Shown: piece by piece, positions 22,392-30,249 of the stretch | How positions within the stretch are numbered: the first letter of the stretch is position 1 | How the letters are laid out: each line of letters begins with the position of its first letter | Source of the DNA: Myxococcus hansupus | GTDB taxonomy: Bacteria > Myxococcota > Myxococcia > Myxococcales > Myxococcaceae | Direction of reading: 5' to 3' | Length of the DNA stretch: 64,000 bases | Assembly (NCBI RefSeq): GCF_000280925.3 | Contig: NZ_CP012109.1 | Coordinates: 7,460,501-7,524,500, forward strand | Program-made: the position numbers and the translations under genes | The notes under the pieces: model-generated | Told to the model about the DNA's origin: nothing | Database searches by the model: none | Seen by the model: the letters and a program-made list of their open reading frames with translations, nothing else

Positions 22392-25136
22392 TCAATATGA
22401 CTCCACCAGGATGACATGCCGGGTCCACCCGGCCCGGTGGTCCCGGTCCAACCAACGCCGGCGTTCGTCCCGCAGGGCCACCGCGGGCTGCGCGCCCTCG
22501 CGGATGCGGCGGCGGACCCCGTCGAAGAAGCGGCCAGCGGCATCCGGGATGTCCACCGTGGAGGCCAGCACGGCGCGCGCGCCCGCGTCGATGAAGGCCG
22601 CGGGCAGGCTGAAGGGCTCGTGGCTCGTGGTGGAGCTCGCCGCACGGCCGGCGCTGCACGCGGCCAGGAAGACCATGGGCGCGCCCGTGAGCTTCTGCTG
22701 GCGCACCACGTCCGCAGTGAGCGCGTACCGGCCGCTCGTCTCCGGGGACAGCACCACCAACGAGGCGTCCGACAGCGACGGGTCCATGATGCCGTGGGCG
22801 TGGATTTCAATCTCCGTGGCGTCACGCATGTCCGCCAGCACCCGCGCGGGCGTGGCGTCCGAGCCGGAGAGCACCTGCAGCGGCACCGCCTCCTGCTCCT
22901 GCGCGGGGAACCACGGGGGCAGCCGCGGAAGCTGGAGCAGCGCGGGCGCGTCCACGCTGGACACGACCAGCCGCCGCGCCGTGGGCGTGGCGCGGGGCTG
23001 CGACGTGCGGCCCAGCCGGAAGCTCCACGCCACATCCGGCGGCAGCAGGTCCGTGCGCCCGAAGACAGGAGGCCACGCCAGCACGTCCACGTGCCCACAG
23101 CCCCGCAGGGCCTGGCGCAGCCGCTCCGGCACCAGGCGCGAGGTGTCCACGCGGCTGAAGGGCCCCTGCCGGTCCGACTCGTAGTGTCCCAGCACCTCCC
23201 CCGCCATCCCCCGCGCCACCAACACCGTGCGCTCACCGTGCACGGCCGCAGCCAGGGCGCACCGCTGAGGCACGGGCGTGCCGAGCTGCGCGGCCATCAA
23301 CTCCAGGGCCTGGGTGTACTCCCCCGCCTTGCCCGCGTCGGTGACGAGCGAGGAGTAGCTCAGCGCCCAGGCCTCGCGCGCCAGCGAGTCCCCACGGGAC
23401 AGCGCCTCCGCCTCGGTGAGGGTCTGCCGCAGCAAGGCCTGGCCCCGCGTCCGGTCGGCGTCCAGCAGGAAGCGGCCCTCCACGTAGCGGGCGTAAACCG
23501 CATCGCTGGGCATGGGATTGCTGTGATTGGCCCACGTCAACGCGCGCTGGAGCAGCGCCTCGTCCCCGGGCTTTGGCCGGGTGCGTGACAGCTCCGCGAG
23601 GTTGACGGCGAAGAGCAGGCTGAGCGGCTCGTTCTCGCACGCGGCGTTCGCGTCCACCTCGCGGCGCGCGTCGTCCATGCGGTTGTCCAGATAGTACGCG
23701 TGGGCCAGGTTCTCCCGGGGCCAGACGCAGTTGCCACGGCCGCGCGCGGACCACTCCTCGATATAGGCGCGCGAGCTGGCGAAATCCCCCCGCGAGCGGG
23801 TGATGGCGGCCAGCACCTCCAGCGCGGTGAACTCCATGTCCCATTCGCGCAACTGGCGCGCCCAGGACCAGGCGGTGCGGATGTGCTGTTCCCCTTCGGT
23901 GAGCCGCTGCAGGTCGGCGTAGAGGATGCCCAGCCGCAGCTCCAGGTCGACGCAGCGCGCGGAGAGCCCTTCCTCGCGGCAGCGCTGGAGCGCGTTGAAG
24001 AAGCGCTGCTCGGCCTTCCACCACTTGCCCTCGGCCGTCTCGCGGATGGCCTCCTCGCGCTCGATGTAGAGGTTGAACCAGGGGTCGTTCTGGCGCTTCG
24101 CGCGCTCCACCACCTGCGTCAGCAACCGGCGCGTGGCGCGCGCATGCTGCGCCGTGCCCAGGAAGAGGTCGTCCTCGCCGGAGGCCTGCACGCGCTCCAG
24201 CAGCCGGTCCGGCCGGTCCAGCTTGCCCCGCACCAGGGACGCGTAGTCGCGGGCCAGCTCGCCGCGGCGCGTGAAGTTCCGGCCGCTCACGCGCTTGATG
24301 TAGTCCGCCAGCGTGGAGCCGCCATGCCCCCGGTCCAGCTCCTGCGCCAGGGGCATCAGCGCCAGGACCCGCTCCTTCGAAGGCGAAGCGCGGACCGCCT
24401 CATAGAAGGCCTGACGGACGACGCCCGGGTCCTTCCGGGCCGCCTCCAGCGGAAGGGGCGCCCGCGGGTCATCCACCAGCGCAAGCGTGGCGTCCCGCGC
24501 CTCCTTCCACCGGCGCGCGCGCTCCAGCGTGGCGTCGCGTTGCTCGCGGGCGTTGGCCTTGGCCTCCTGGCTCCAGCCCTGCTCATTCAGCAGCGCCACC
24601 TGTTCGAAGGTGTCCGCCGCCTTCATCGTGAGCCCCATCTCCTGGAGCACGAGCGCGCGGTTCCACATGGCCTGCGCATGACGCGGCTGCGCCTTCAGCG
24701 CGCCGTCCAGCAAGCGCAGGGCCTGCTCATGGGAGCCCCGGGCCAGGTACACCGCGGCCAGATCACTGTCGCGGTCCGGGGAGGAAGGCAGGCGCTCCAG
24801 GAAGGAGGCCGCCTGGTTCCACTCACCCTGGAGGGCATAAGCCGCCGCGATTCCGGACAAATCCCCCGCCTCTTCCAGCCGGGCGAGGTCTCGCAGCGGA
24901 ATCGGTTCGGGAGGAACGGGGCAGCCGCCCGCTGAAGTCCGCCGCCGGTAGAGGTCTGCTTCCGGATGCGTGAGCCGGGCCTCGATGCGCGACGCGGCGC
25001 GGCGCTCCGTCCAGAACTGCGGCGAGACGGGCGCTCCGCTTCCCTTGGAGGGCGTGCGGGCAAGCAGGACGGTCAACACCAACACGGGCGTGGCCAGCGC
25101 CAGGACCAGGACTTTGTCGTACGCCGGCTTCAACAT
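22392..25136 (-). CDS. Membrane-anchored TPR protein with C-terminal CHAT (caspase-like) protease domain
   Basis: 914 residues. A single N-terminal membrane helix (VLVLALATPVLVLTVLLA, about residues 9-26) precedes TPR-like helical repeats. These run to about residue 630 and include GIAAAYALQGEWNQAASFLER and PRHAQAMWNRALVLQEMG. The C terminus is a CHAT peptidase domain with both parts of the dyad: EIEIHAHG with His779/His781, and MVFLAACSAG with Cys827. Residues 45-390 align closely with the outer domain of the anti-sigma factor at 18933: EARLTHPEADLY against EARLSHPQADRF, and AFYEAVRASPS against ALYEAVRAAPS. Predicted topology puts the protease on the same side as the anti-sigma outer domain. 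The substrate is unknown; the anti-sigma factor is an attractive candidate. Confidence 0.92.
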   Translation of the reverse strand: MLKPAYDKVLVLALATPVLVLTVLLARTPSKGSGAPVSPQFWTERRAASRIEARLTHPEADLYRRRTSAGGCPVPPEPIPLRDLARLEEAGDLSGIAAAYALQGEWNQAASFLERLPSSPDRDSDLAAVYLARGSHEQALRLLDGALKAQPRHAQAMWNRALVLQEMGLTMKAADTFEQVALLNEQGWSQEAKANAREQRDATLERARRWKEARDATLALVDDPRAPLPLEAARKDPGVVRQAFYEAVRASPSKERVLALMPLAQELDRGHGGSTLADYIKRVSGRNFTRRGELARDYASLVRGKLDRPDRLLERVQASGEDDLFLGTAQHARATRRLLTQVVERAKRQNDPWFNLYIEREEAIRETAEGKWWKAEQRFFNALQRCREEGLSARCVDLELRLGILYADLQRLTEGEQHIRTAWSWARQLREWDMEFTALEVLAAITRSRGDFASSRAYIEEWSARGRGNCVWPRENLAHAYYLDNRMDDARREVDANAACENEPLSLLFAVNLAELSRTRPKPGDEALLQRALTWANHSNPMPSDAVYARYVEGRFLLDADRTRGQALLRQTLTEAEALSRGDSLAREAWALSYSSLVTDAGKAGEYTQALELMAAQLGTPVPQRCALAAAVHGERTVLVARGMAGEVLGHYESDRQGPFSRVDTSRLVPERLRQALRGCGHVDVLAWPPVFGRTDLLPPDVAWSFRLGRTSQPRATPTARRLVVSSVDAPALLQLPRLPPWFPAQEQEAVPLQVLSGSDATPARVLADMRDATEIEIHAHGIMDPSLSDASLVVLSPETSGRYALTADVVRQQKLTGAPMVFLAACSAGRAASSTTSHEPFSLPAAFIDAGARAVLASTVDIPDAAGRFFDGVRRRIREGAQPAVALRDERRRWLDRDHRAGWTRHVILVESY

Positions 25137-25566
25137 GCTGCCCCCTCGGGCGCCATCCCCCGAACCAGCCGCCCAACCACCGCGTTGTACACCATCAATC
25201 CATCCCCACCGACTTCTGGCGGGGTTCGAGCGGCTGTCATCGCGTGAATTTTCTCCGCATTTTCAGCGCTCCTCACCGGCCACCCGCCCACAGGGCGCCG
25301 GGTGGTCAGGCCGTGAACCAGGCAACCTCACCTGGAGACGGCTTGCGCCAAAAACCTTGAGTGCAGGCCAGGCTCGCATCCCTTCGGAATCACTGTCTCC
25401 CTGCGGCTCCAAGCCAGCGTGACGCCAGTGGCCCGTCCGCCAGCCCGCCCCCCGGAAGAGACGGCGAGGGCCCCCAGGCCCGAGGGTTTTCCAACAGGGC
25501 ACGAGCGGGAAGTAGCACGTCCGCCTGAGTGTCCCACTGCGCCAACCTGGAACGAAAGGACCTCGC
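25137..25566. other. 430-base divergent intergenic region
   Basis: Lies between the CHAT gene and the polysaccharide-lyase-like gene. No gene is supported. One short stem (ccacccg / cgggtgg, 25280-25305) is visible. The AAAGGA ribosome site of the next gene is at 25556-25560. Promoters for both genes should be here, but I could not identify a convincing core. Confidence 0.5.
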
Positions 25567-26631
25567 TTGACGGAGCTGTTTCGATTTGCCGCCCTGATGT
25601 CACTGATTCCCACGTTCGCCACCGCGGACGTCGCATGGAAAGGTGACTTCGAGACGGGCAACACCTCGCAGTGGACGCGCAGCCAGAGCGTCGCCAACAG
25701 CCGGCTCCAGGTGGTGACGGATGTCGTTCGCGAGGGACGTTACGCGTTGAAGGCCACGGTGCGTCAGGGCGATGACCCCATTGGCGCCAGCGGCAACCGC
25801 AATGAATTGCTCTACATCAGCCAGGAGAAGGTGAACTCCACCTGGTACTACAAGTGGAGCACCCTCTTTCCGACGAACTACCCGCTCGACGACGGCTGGC
25901 AGGTCTTCGCGCAGTGGCACCAGTCGGGCTGCTGCGGCTCTCCGCCGCTGGAGTTCTACGCGCGCAACGAGGAGCTGTTCATGCGCGTGGGCGGCTCGAA
26001 GGGCAAGGTGCTGTGGACCTCGCCGATGAAGCGCGGTGACTGGCACGACTTCGTGTTGGAGGTGAAGTGGTCGCCGGATGCCAAGACGGGCTTCGTCCAG
26101 CTCTGGCACAACGGGCAGCTCGTCGTGAAGAAGACGCACATCGCGACGCAGTTCGGCAAGGAGCTGAACTACCTGAAGCTGGGCCTCTACCGTGACGACG
26201 CCATCCGCCCCGAGGCGAGCGTCTACCACGACGGCTTCATCATGGCGTCCACGCTGGCGGCGGTGATGCCGCCCCCGCCCCCGCCGGCCCCCGAGCCCGC
26301 GCCGACCGAGCCCGAGCCCACGCTCCCGGACTCCGAGCCCACGCTCCCCGAGCCGGAAGCGCCCACCGACCTCCCGGCGGAGCAGCCCTCCACGCCCGAC
26401 GCCCCCACCGCCGAGACGCCCGTCGCCTATCCGCAGAACCGTTGGGGCGTCACCACGCGCGAGGGCACCATCACGCCCGAGAATCCCCTGGGCGAGCCCC
26501 AGGCGCAGAGCTGCAGCGCCTCCGGTACGGGCAGCGTGCCGTTCACCGCCGCGGTGGGCCTGCTTTCGCTGAGCGCGATGTTCGCCCGCCGCCGCAAGGT
26601 GGCCCAGGCCCGCGCGCACACGAAGCGCTGA
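25567..26631 (+). CDS. Secreted heparin-lyase-I-like polysaccharide lyase with MYXO-CTERM-type anchor
   Basis: 354 residues from TTG 25567, a start fixed by AAAGGA six bases upstream and by the signal peptide FAALMSLIPTFATA directly after it. The mature domain (about residues 22-230) has the jelly-roll pattern of the heparin lyase I / polysaccharide lyase family: WKGDFETGNTSQW, EGRYALKATVRQGDD, GNRNELLYIS, DDGWQVFAQWHQSG, YLKLGLYRDDAI. A long Pro/Glu-rich linker (PPPPPPAPEPAP and PEPTLP repeats) leads to SCSASG, a hydrophobic stretch and ARRRKVAQARAHTKR, a MYXO-CTERM-like surface anchor. The likely role is cleavage of an acidic polysaccharide outside the cell; the substrate is unproven. Confidence 0.85.
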   Translation: MTELFRFAALMSLIPTFATADVAWKGDFETGNTSQWTRSQSVANSRLQVVTDVVREGRYALKATVRQGDDPIGASGNRNELLYISQEKVNSTWYYKWSTLFPTNYPLDDGWQVFAQWHQSGCCGSPPLEFYARNEELFMRVGGSKGKVLWTSPMKRGDWHDFVLEVKWSPDAKTGFVQLWHNGQLVVKKTHIATQFGKELNYLKLGLYRDDAIRPEASVYHDGFIMASTLAAVMPPPPPPAPEPAPTEPEPTLPDSEPTLPEPEAPTDLPAEQPSTPDAPTAETPVAYPQNRWGVTTREGTITPENPLGEPQAQSCSASGTGSVPFTAAVGLLSLSAMFARRRKVAQARAHTKR

Positions 26632-26652
26632 GCCGCGTCACCGGTCTCCGAG

Positions 26653-27201
26653 TCAGGGCTCCTTGAGCAGGTGGAGCCCCTCGGAGACCTTGGCCAGCAG
26701 CGCGCGCAGCGTGGTGTGCTCCTCGTCGCTCAGGGGCGCCATCAACGCGGCGATGCGCCGGTAGTGGTCCGGCAGCATGTCTTCAATCAACTGCCGGGCC
26801 TTGGGCGTGAGGCGCACCGTGTACATGCGCCGGTCCTCCGGATGGTCCTCACGGCAGATGAGGCCATCCTTCTCCAGCGTGTCCAGCAGCCCCGTCATCG
26901 TGGCGCGGCTGACACCGGAGCTCTCCGCCAGGTCCGCCGGCGTGAGCGCCCCCGCGCTCTCCACGTCCTCGGTGGAGTACAGGCGCACCAGCACCGTGAA
27001 GCGCCCCAGTGACAAGCCATGGCGGCCCAGGTGGGCTTCGTAGGCGCCCGACAGGTCATGCGAGGCCCGCAGCAGGACGATGCACGTCTCGATGGCGCGC
27101 GCGTCCAGTTCGGGGAAACGCTGTGCCAGACGCCGGAGCCGCTCGTAGCGAGGTCCAGCCGCGGGGGTCGAGGAGTGGGAAGGTCGGGTCGGCACGGCCA
27201 T
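26653..27201 (-). CDS. MarR-family transcriptional regulator
   Basis: 182 residues with the MarR winged-helix fold: LSLGRFTVLVRLYS, LTPADLAESSGVSRATMTGLLDTLEKDGLI (recognition helix) and REDHPEDRRMYTVRLTPKARQLI (wing with Asp-Arg). MarR proteins bind as dimers to short palindromes and are released by small ligands or oxidation. A perfect palindrome lies 14 bases upstream of its ATG (27215-27231), which suggests autoregulation and control of the divergent 27296 gene. The first 15 residues are a low-complexity leader. The ligand is unknown. Confidence 0.92.
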   Translation of the reverse strand: MAVPTRPSHSSTPAAGPRYERLRRLAQRFPELDARAIETCIVLLRASHDLSGAYEAHLGRHGLSLGRFTVLVRLYSTEDVESAGALTPADLAESSGVSRATMTGLLDTLEKDGLICREDHPEDRRMYTVRLTPKARQLIEDMLPDHYRRIAALMAPLSDEEHTTLRALLAKVSEGLHLLKEP

Positions 27202-27214
27202 GACCTCGTAAGGC

Positions 27215-27231
27215 GCCTAACGGTTTTAGGC
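27215..27231. promoter_or_regulatory. Probable MarR operator palindrome
   Basis: gcctaa at 27215-27220 and ttaggc at 27226-27231 form a perfect 6-bp inverted repeat with a 5-base spacer, 14 bases upstream of the marR ATG. The TTAG/CTAA core and 17-bp size match the kind of site bound by MarR dimers. Confidence 0.6.
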
Positions 27232-27295
27232 AACGAGAAAGGTGGGGCCGCGCCGGGGCCCTGGCGCCGGGCATTGCTGGCGTTATGAACAGCCC

Positions 27296-27529
27296 GTGCT
27301 GGACGTGAAGGATGACACCGTGCAGGCGGCCTTGCGCCGGGCGTGCGAGGAAGCCGGCGTGCCGGACTCGCTGCGGGGCTGCGTGTACCCGCTGCTGAGA
27401 GACCCGGAGGGTGAATGGCCCGGCTGCTGCGGCGGCGGCTGCTATCCGTGCGCCGCCTCGCTGGCGGATGTGGCGGTGCGCACCCTGGAGTTGCTCGGCA
27501 CGCCGCGGCAATCCCCCGTGCCCGCCTGA
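27296..27529 (+). CDS. Small Cys-rich protein of unknown function
   Basis: 77 residues from GTG 27296 (MLDVKDDTVQAALRRACEEAG). The middle holds a Cys/Gly cluster: GEWPGCCGGGCYPC, with another Cys at RGCVYPLL and one in RRACEEAG. The helical ends and clustered Cys could bind a metal or a cofactor; no family is recognised. It lies downstream of the putative MarR operator on the opposite strand and is followed by the 27565 gene on the same strand. The frame is open back to 27242, but that part is Arg/Gly-rich and unlikely. Confidence 0.6.
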   Translation: MLDVKDDTVQAALRRACEEAGVPDSLRGCVYPLLRDPEGEWPGCCGGGCYPCAASLADVAVRTLELLGTPRQSPVPA

Positions 27530-27564
27530 AACAGGCGCGCGGCGTGGCGTAGGCTGCGGGCACC

Positions 27565-28101
27565 ATGAATCCCATCGTCCACGCCGAGCTGGCCTGGCTC
27601 GCGGCGCAGGGGCTGCGCGAGCGCAGGGACCGCATCCTCGTCACCTGCGCGGGGCTGGCGCCGGACCTGGATGGGCTCACGCTGCTCGTGAGCGAAGACG
27701 CCTACCTCCGCTATCACCACGTCATCTTCCATGGGTACGTGGGCGCCCTCGTCACGGCGGCGGTCTGCGCGGCGCTGGCGCGGCAGCGGCTCCGGGTGGC
27801 GCTGTTGGCGCTGGGCACCTTCCACCTGCACCTGCTCTGTGACCTCGCGGGCAGCGGACCCGGGTGGCCCATCTTCTACTTCTGGCCCACGAGCATGCAT
27901 CAGTGGTTCTGGACGGGGCAGTGGGACCTTGCCTCCTGGCAGAACGCGGTCATCGGGCTGGCCGTGACGCTGCTGTGTCTGGCCTGCGCGCTGCGTTACC
28001 GCCGCACCTTCGTGGAGGTGTTCTCCGCCCGGTGGGACGCGGAGGTCACGCGCACACTGCGGCGCCGGTTCCTTCGTGAGCAATCCATGTTCAAACCATG
28101 A
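27565..28101 (+). CDS. YdjM-like membrane-associated metal-dependent hydrolase
   Basis: 178 residues of the LexA-binding inner-membrane hydrolase family (YdjM-like). Motifs: MNPIVHAELAWL with a first His, CAGLAPDLDGL with Asp pair, YHHVIFHG with three His, and FHLHLLCDLAGSGPGWP. Three or four hydrophobic segments (VGALVTAAVCAALA, VALLALGTFHLHLL, AVIGLAVTLLCLACAL) place it in the inner membrane. The His/Asp set suggests a metal centre. Biochemical function in this family is poorly known. Confidence 0.8.
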   Translation: MNPIVHAELAWLAAQGLRERRDRILVTCAGLAPDLDGLTLLVSEDAYLRYHHVIFHGYVGALVTAAVCAALARQRLRVALLALGTFHLHLLCDLAGSGPGWPIFYFWPTSMHQWFWTGQWDLASWQNAVIGLAVTLLCLACALRYRRTFVEVFSARWDAEVTRTLRRRFLREQSMFKP

Positions 28102-28137
28102 CGTGATTGTCGTTGCGTCCCATTTCACCATGGACGC

Positions 28138-30234
28138 ATGTACATCTTCGGAATCGGGTTGATGGCAGCGAGCGTGCTGGGCGCGACGCTCGAAGCCCCC
28201 GTCACGTCGGTCACTGTCTACAGCGACCAGGCGCAAGTGGTCCGCTCCGGCAGCGTCACGGTCCACGGCTCGCAGCGGGTGGCCTTCCCCCGGCTGCCCC
28301 AGCGCACGGACATCGACTCCGTCCGCGTCGAAGCCGAGGGCGCGGAGGTGTCCCACGTCGACGTGCGCGCCGTGAAGGGCGAGGCCTTTTCCCAAGACGA
28401 GGCCCGGAAGCTCATCACACAAATGGAGGACCTCGACGTCGCGCTCGCGCGCCTCGACGCCGAGCGTGATGTCCATCAGGCCCAGATTGAAGCGCTCCGG
28501 AGGGTGCGTCCCAAGGTATCAGGTGACGGCGAGGCAGCCCGGGCCCAGGCACATCCTTCCGGATGGAGCACCGCCGCCTCCTTCCTCGTGGACACCCTGG
28601 CCCGACTCGACGCGCGGATACGCGCGCTGGAAGCCCAAGCCGAGACACTCCGGAAGCAACAGCAGCAGCACAAGGTGCGCGCCGCCGCGTTGGGCAAGAC
28701 GTTTGGCGAGCAGGGTTTCGAGGTGGCCGCGACGCTCGCCGGGCAAGGCGCCACGAAGGTGAAGTTGACCTATCTCACCCGCGGCGCCCGCTGGCACCCC
28801 CGCTACGAGCTGCAACTCCAACCCGAGTCACAGCGGATGCAGATGGCCTTCTACGGCCGCGTCAGTCAGGAGACAGGGGAGGACTGGGAGGGCGCGCGGC
28901 TCACGCTCAGCACCGCCCTTCCCGCCAACGCCACCGCGATGCCGCGGCTCACGACATGGAAGCTGGGCATCCGGGAGCGCTTCATCCCCTCGCCGCCCCA
29001 GCACCGGGAGGCCCTCCGGCCCGCGCCAGCCGCGCCCGCCAGCAACCTCCGGGCGACGAGTTCCCCCGAGCAGGTCCTGCGCGCGCGGCTGCTCGTGATG
29101 GCGGGAGAGCGGCCCCAGACGCCACCGGAACCCGCGAAGGCGCGAGACGCGGAGGCGCAGCACGAAGGACGCCTGAGCACGCTCATGGGCAGCGTCCTCG
29201 ACGCCCGGACCCGGCAGACGCTCCCCCACGTGGTCGTCACCGCGACCTCGTCCTCCCTCCAGGGAGAACAGGTGGTGGAGACCAACGCACGGGGTGAGTA
29301 CCGCATCCCCGCACTCCCCTCGGGTCTCTACACCCTGCATTTCGAGCGCGAGGGGAGCAAGACGTACGCCCGCGACCAGATTTCACTCCGACCGTCCCGT
29401 ACGATTCGCGTCAACGCGGAGCTGCTCCCCGAGCATCTGGAAGAAGTGGTGGTGGTGGGCGGCGCCCCCACCATCGGAGTCGGCGCCAATATGGCCGGCG
29501 TCAACGTGGACGTGCAGTTCGTCCCGCGAAGCTCCATCCCTCAGCAATCGGTGGCGTTGACACCCCCACCCGCGTGGCGGCCCCCCACGTTCGACCCGGG
29601 GTCCCCCGTCGCCGTCGCGGGGGGCTACAACCTCACCTTCACCTCGCAACGCCTGGAGACGCTCCTCACCGGCAAGGGCGAGCGCAGCATCCCCCTGGTC
29701 TCGGAGTCCTGGCCCGTGCAGGTGGAGCGACAGGTGTTCCCCGCGCTCTCGCAGAACGCGTATCTCGTGGCGACGCTCCAAGGGCCCGCACGGACTGTCC
29801 TTCCTGGCGGGGATGCGTCGCTCTACGTGGGGACCGACCCGGCCGGCACCGCGACGCTGGGGACCATCGTCCCCGGGGACACCTTCACCCTGCCGATGGG
29901 CATTGACCGCGCGGTGCGCAGCGCCCGCAACGTGCGGCTCGTCGAGGCGGAGAAGGGCTTCATCTCCAAGGAAGAGGTGGGCACCTACGAAGTCACCCTC
30001 GAGGTCCCCAATCCCTATCCGTTCCCCCTGCCCGTGAGCGTGATGGACCAGCTTCCGCTCAACACCGACGGCAAGGTGGAGGTGACGCTGGTCCGTGCCG
30101 TGCCCGCCGTCCAGCCCGAGGCGGCCACCGGCAAGCTCCAGTGGAACGTGACGGTGCCTCCGTCCAGCAAGTCCCTCATCTCCTTCCAGTACACCCTGAG
30201 CCGCCCCAAGGGCTGGCGCCTGCACCAGAAGTAA
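28138..30234 (+). CDS. MuiA-family (DUF4140/DUF4139) protein with inserted carboxypeptidase-like and TonB-plug-like segments
   Basis: 698 residues. A short hydrophobic leader (MYIFGIGLMAASVLGATLEA) precedes the DUF4140 N-terminal domain (VTSVTVYSDQAQVVRSGSVTV), a coiled coil (residues 90-200), and DUF4139 starting near TYLTRGARWHPRYEL. At about residues 344-464 it carries an insertion: a carboxypeptidase-regulatory-like fold (GSVLDARTRQTLPHVVVTAT and GEYRIPALPSGLYTL), then EEVVVVGGAPTIGVG, which resembles the start of a TonB-dependent receptor plug. The C terminus returns to DUF4139 (NPYPFPLPVSVMDQLP). Family function is unclear; the best known member is called a mucoidy inhibitor. It is in an operon with its shorter paralog 15 bases downstream. 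Confidence 0.85.
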   Translation: MYIFGIGLMAASVLGATLEAPVTSVTVYSDQAQVVRSGSVTVHGSQRVAFPRLPQRTDIDSVRVEAEGAEVSHVDVRAVKGEAFSQDEARKLITQMEDLDVALARLDAERDVHQAQIEALRRVRPKVSGDGEAARAQAHPSGWSTAASFLVDTLARLDARIRALEAQAETLRKQQQQHKVRAAALGKTFGEQGFEVAATLAGQGATKVKLTYLTRGARWHPRYELQLQPESQRMQMAFYGRVSQETGEDWEGARLTLSTALPANATAMPRLTTWKLGIRERFIPSPPQHREALRPAPAAPASNLRATSSPEQVLRARLLVMAGERPQTPPEPAKARDAEAQHEGRLSTLMGSVLDARTRQTLPHVVVTATSSSLQGEQVVETNARGEYRIPALPSGLYTLHFEREGSKTYARDQISLRPSRTIRVNAELLPEHLEEVVVVGGAPTIGVGANMAGVNVDVQFVPRSSIPQQSVALTPPPAWRPPTFDPGSPVAVAGGYNLTFTSQRLETLLTGKGERSIPLVSESWPVQVERQVFPALSQNAYLVATLQGPARTVLPGGDASLYVGTDPAGTATLGTIVPGDTFTLPMGIDRAVRSARNVRLVEAEKGFISKEEVGTYEVTLEVPNPYPFPLPVSVMDQLPLNTDGKVEVTLVRAVPAVQPEAATGKLQWNVTVPPSSKSLISFQYTLSRPKGWRLHQK

Positions 30235-30249
30235 GCCGAGGACCGAACC

